Source: DATFYM01 sp035315065 (GTDB lineage Bacteria; Acidobacteriota; Terriglobia; UBA7540). From it: a DNA stretch of 36,624 bases. How positions within the stretch are numbered: position 1 is the first letter of the stretch; every line of letters begins with the position of its first letter. The stretch lies in the NCBI GenBank assembly GCA_035315065.1, contig DATFYM010000190.1, positions 1 to 36,624 on the forward strand, in the 5' to 3' direction. This document shows, one piece after another, positions 34,389 to 36,624 of this stretch. A program made the position numbers and the translations under genes. Below the pieces are notes generated by a model. That model did no database searches, had not been told where the DNA came from, and worked only from the letters and a program-made list of their open reading frames with translations.

Positions 34389-34546
34389 AAATAAGTTATT
34401 TATTTTCTATTGTATAACAACATAAATGTAATCCAAAACACGAGGTAGGGGTTGTTTCTCCATATCGACGCAGCGCACTGAGGTTATCGCCTTTAAGCAA
34501 TTCATTGTAAACGGTTTATTTGAACAAAAAAAATCCAAAAATTTCC

Positions 34547-34575
34547 TTGACACAGGCATCGCCGCTTTATAGACT
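34547..34575 (+). promoter_or_regulatory. strong sigma-70-type promoter
   Basis: TTGACA (34547-34552), exactly 17 bp spacer, TAGACT (34570-34575). Local sequence upstream is A/T-rich. The expected transcription start is near 34582. Confidence 0.65.
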
Positions 34576-34581
34576 CCAAGA

Positions 34582-34682
34582 CGAGTTAGGTGGCGGAGCG
34601 CGTCCGCCATTCTATTCTCCTCTTAAGAATGCTCACCCGCGGATGTGGCGATTGAATCCAATCCGTTGGGTGAGCATTTTTA
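34582..34682 (+). ncRNA. candidate small RNA between promoter and terminator
   Basis: About 100 nt between the promoter and a rho-independent terminator, with no protein-like frame. It holds a 7 bp stem TGGCGGA-GCGCG-TCCGCCA (34591-34609), a pyrimidine-rich linker TTCTATTCTCCTCTTAAG, and the terminator hairpin. It may be an independent sRNA or the attenuated leader of the tRNA-Thr transcript. Confidence 0.45.
34628..34682 (+). terminator. rho-independent terminator
   Basis: Perfect 11 bp stem AATGCTCACCC (34628-34638) with GGGTGAGCATT (34668-34678), with TTTTT at 34677-34681. The loop is 29 nt, larger than usual. Confidence 0.6.
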
Positions 34683-34702
34683 TCTGCACCACACCATATT
34701 CA

Positions 34703-34778
<76 letters not shown>

Positions 34779-35170
34779 GTGCTTTTCAAGGCCTTTGGTT
34801 TCAATCCAAGAATTTAAGGCTCGTGGAAGCTTCTTGAGACTTACTGAAGCTGGGTGCTCTGACCGTCTACAGAATCATCTACAGCCTAGTTCTGAATGCC
34901 AAAAAAACCTGAACAAAACCTCAAGGGCTTCGGGTTCAAAAACCAGAGATCAGCTCCAATCAAACTCTCCCAACAGGTCACCATGGCCTAGGGTTTTGCT
35001 ACGGGCAGTCGCTGCCCTAGGGATACTGAAACCAAACTCAATATCCATGGACCCTTGCGAATTCGGACGAAATCCGACTACCTATGATTTTGGTTGGGCC
35101 TGATGGACAATAAAAAAAGCTGGGTTTACCTACCAGCTGTAGGAGAAGTCCTCCTACTTAGGTTTGGGCT
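34779..35170. other. gene-free stretch downstream of tRNA-Thr
   Basis: About 390 bp, more A/T-rich than the rest. No gene was recognised. It includes a hairpin GGGCAG-TCG-CTGCCC near 35003-35017 and a purine/pyrimidine hairpin AGGAGAAGTCCTCCT at ~35141-35156. The usual microrepeat arrays are absent here. Confidence 0.4.
35011..35090. repeat. diverged direct repeat, left copy
   Basis: GCTGCCCTAG (35011) and AAATCCGACTACCTAT (35070-35085) recur in the same order at 36114-36189 (TCTGCCCTAGG, then AAATCCGACTACCTAT). Preceding CGGGCA is also shared. The copies flank the gene at 35171-35944. Confidence 0.6.
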
Positions 35171-35944
35171 TTAAAGCCTGCCATCCTGTCTTGGCCTGCC
35201 GTGTCCGCAGTAACCACAGCAAAGGGAATAGTGTGATGCCTCCATCGCGAGGATTCTGCCAGTGAGAGAAAGCCGAGCTTCCTCTCTCCCTCCCCTGATG
35301 TTGATGTGAAGATGCCGGCACCAGCTCTTGGGTCGCATGAACTCTTTGACCACGTTCAGACCTTGTGGTCTCGCCATTTCGGCCAGCTTCGCCAAGACTT
35401 CGGCCTCGGCTTCGCTACCGTTATAGGTGATTTCCTGTTGCCAGTAGATGCGCCCCAGGGGCACGAATACGGCACCTTCCGGTGGCTCATATTCAATTGC
35501 CTTTGAGGCAGAGGTTCCTTCCACAAATATCTTGCCTTGCTCATCGGTTCGGACGCGCCACCAACAATACTTTGACTTGGGTAATGCATTCTGCAATTCA
35601 CCCCCGACGTAGACAAGATACTGAATATCTGCCGGCGCTGACCTGCGATCGAAGCTATAAAGAGGGACAAACCTTACGTTCTCCTGAAAACTTTCGATCC
35701 CTGCTTGCAAGTCATAATTGAGCTTATCGCCTGTAAGTGGGATGGGTTCCCAGCCACCGACAGTACGCCGAACCGGTGGATCCTTCATTGAGTAGAGCTT
35801 TACCCGTGCTGGAACTCCACCCGTTAGTGAAATAAACACAAGTGGTAGAGCCTCGCTGCACTCTGGCTCTACTTTTCCAACGAGAGTCAGGCATACAATC
35901 ATACCTAAAGGGACCTGCTTGTATTCCAAAACTGGTGCCCTCAT
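35171..35944 (-). CDS. hypothetical protein
   Basis: 257 aa, not recognised. The ATG at 35942-35944 is supported by AAAGGAGG 7 bp before it on the minus strand; an upstream in-frame GTG is rejected. It begins MRAPVLEYKQVPLGMIVCLTL, a short hydrophobic stretch that is not a convincing signal peptide. The body is rich in strands (VRFVPLYSFD, IQYLVYVGGELQ, CWWRVRTDEQGKIFVEG, AVFVPLGRIYWQQE). The C-terminus has a cysteine cluster, CCGYCGHG, that could bind a metal. Its surroundings differ in texture from the rest of the window (no microrepeat arrays, A/T-rich flanks), so it may be part of an acquired segment. Confidence 0.7.
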   Translation of the reverse strand: MRAPVLEYKQVPLGMIVCLTLVGKVEPECSEALPLVFISLTGGVPARVKLYSMKDPPVRRTVGGWEPIPLTGDKLNYDLQAGIESFQENVRFVPLYSFDRRSAPADIQYLVYVGGELQNALPKSKYCWWRVRTDEQGKIFVEGTSASKAIEYEPPEGAVFVPLGRIYWQQEITYNGSEAEAEVLAKLAEMARPQGLNVVKEFMRPKSWCRHLHINIRGGREEARLSLTGRILAMEASHYSLCCGYCGHGRPRQDGRL

Positions 35945-36113
35945 ACGCGCCTCCTTTCGATTGTCTACCGAGCCGCCAGGAACGCACACTAATCCTGGTG
36001 ATCTCGGCTTTGGAACCGAAAGAAAGTCGGGGAGAATATCTACACATTGTAAGATTTGGGAACCAGGGTGTCAAGGCCACCCCAAGCACTGCTGCGGGCA
36101 ATGTGTAGGTTAG

Positions 36114-36192
36114 CTCTGCCCTAGGCTAAAGAGGAATAAGTCCAATATTGGCAATCAGTTTGTGACCTGAGTAAAATCCGACTACCTATAGT
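36114..36192. repeat. diverged direct repeat, right copy
   Basis: Counterpart of 35011-35090, with TCTGCCCTAGG at 36115 and AAATCCGACTACCTAT at 36174-36189. The remaining 35945-36416 region holds no recognised gene. Confidence 0.6.
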
Positions 36193-36416
36193 TTTTTAAC
36201 CATTTCCTTCCCTCGGAGTGCAGTCCTCATTGATCCACAGAACCTATACCCGGATGCAAGTTTTCCCTTCTTTTCAAATCTTGAAATCCGCTGTAGGGTG
36301 TCCTGGCCTTCGGCGCTCGCCAAGAGTGACCCAGTAATGCTCGGTTGAAGTGACCCCCATTGAAGACAGCATTTTTGGAACAGGATTTAGAGTGGGAGAG
36401 AAACGACATTATCATC

Positions 36417-36482
36417 CACGCCGAAGGCGTGCCGTAGCAGGTCAGTCTGGAGGCAGGGACGTTATCCCACGCCGAAGGCGTG
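36417..36482. repeat. pair of CACGCCGAAGGCGTG palindromes
   Basis: Two identical 15 bp palindromes (CACGCC-GAA-GGCGTG) at 36417-36431 and 36468-36482, 36 bp apart, downstream of the partial gene at the edge. They could be terminators, REP-like elements or binding sites. Confidence 0.65.
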
Positions 36483-36500
36483 GACTGGAGTTTCTACATT

Positions 36501-36624
36501 CTAAGCCGCAGCAGCAGCGACGAACTGGGAGGAACTAGGCTGAATGCCGAGTTGTTTCAGCAGTTCGGGATGCTCGGCAGCTTCCTTGCGGAGGAGGGTG
36601 ATCAAATCGAGACAAGAGGGACGC
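36501..36624 (-). CDS. partial CDS, C-terminal 40 residues, possibly MqsA/XRE-like
   Basis: Open to the window edge. It reads RPSCLDLITLLRKEAAEHPE then LLKQLGIQPSSSQFVAAAAA and stops with TAG at 36501-36503. The stretch around HPELLKQL resembles the end of MqsA-type antitoxins, as in the gene at 10609 (HPELLKDL). The N-terminus is outside the window. Confidence 0.45.
   Translation of the reverse strand, partial: RPSCLDLITLLRKEAAEHPELLKQLGIQPSSSQFVAAAAA

Noticed and set aside
34795..35103. 102-codon plus-strand frame after tRNA-Thr
   Set aside because: No SD, no protein-like composition and no motif; it overlaps hairpins and the left direct repeat.
36330..36365. IS21-like terminal sequence (GAAGTGACCCCCATTGAA)
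   Set aside because: The resemblance to insertion-sequence ends is short, and no transposase or second end is visible.

Overview
The window looks like a chromosomal segment of an Acidobacteriota member, most likely in or near Terriglobia. This is inferred from the moderately high GC content, the style of the housekeeping proteins, a PEP-CTERM secreted protein, a DUF6599-like protein and a small basic 'KHKK' protein that I associate with that phylum. No rRNA or other taxonomic marker is present, so the assignment rests on protein resemblance from memory.

Layout. 1-4366: a heavy-metal RND efflux operon (periplasmic adaptor and CzcA/CusA pump, overlapping by 1 bp). 4483-5199: a KDPG/KHG-type aldolase. 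5509-6970: a ~780 bp tandem duplication of a glycine-zipper protein gene; the second copy is frameshifted in a G-run. 7140-8183: a PEP-CTERM protein. 8750-10240 (minus): der. 10609-11049: an orphan MqsA-type antitoxin. 11235-13190: dinG-type helicase. 13349-13735: queD. 13902-15167 (minus): a large unknown protein. 15770-17240: a zinc-ribbon/DUF4870 membrane protein and Mn-type superoxide dismutase. 17406-18968 (minus): queG. 19269-20755 (minus): a site-2-type membrane protease and an HU protein with a TTG start. 21094-22198: dcd and, convergent to it, a Mut7-C protein. 22523-25304: an AAA+/VWA pair like MoxR or ChlI/ChlD. 25354-28669: a phosphoesterase, divergent from a CoA-disulfide-reductase-like flavoprotein, then a thioredoxin-fold peroxiredoxin. 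28853-29202 (minus): a small basic protein and tRNA-Sec (selC). 29935-34388: lytic transglycosylase, AMIN/Amidase_3 cell-wall amidase and a DUF6599-like protein, a cell-envelope group. 34547-34778: a promoter, a candidate small RNA with terminator, and tRNA-Thr(CGU). From 34779 on the DNA is gene-poor and of different texture, with one unknown gene, diverged direct repeats and a partial gene at the edge; it may be an island next to the tRNA.

The most unusual feature is the intergenic and intragenic repeat system. About twenty loci carry short tandem 'words' (7-10 nt units such as GATTGCC, GTAGACG, AAAGGGT, ATTGAGTC, TTCAGTT, GGGAACA, GATTTTG, GGCAGTA), usually as one arm followed by its reverse complement, so each locus can fold into a long hairpin. 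At least ten families are present, two of them nested inside one another at 17255-17429. They sit mostly just after stop codons, and in several genes (dinG, queD, queG, the Mut7-C gene) the repeat itself supplies the stop codon and sometimes the last residues. They are also inserted in frame within der, queG (three times) and the amidase N-terminus without breaking the reading frame. One family (ATTGAGTC) occurs twice as 104 bp copies with a conserved non-repeated core, which argues for a mobilised element and not simple slippage.

Working together: queD and queG both belong to queuosine biosynthesis but are separated; the transglycosylase and amidase both cut peptidoglycan; the AAA+/VWA pair probably forms one chaperone-like machine. 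selC implies selenoprotein synthesis, but no selA, selB, selD or recognisable selenoprotein gene lies in the window.
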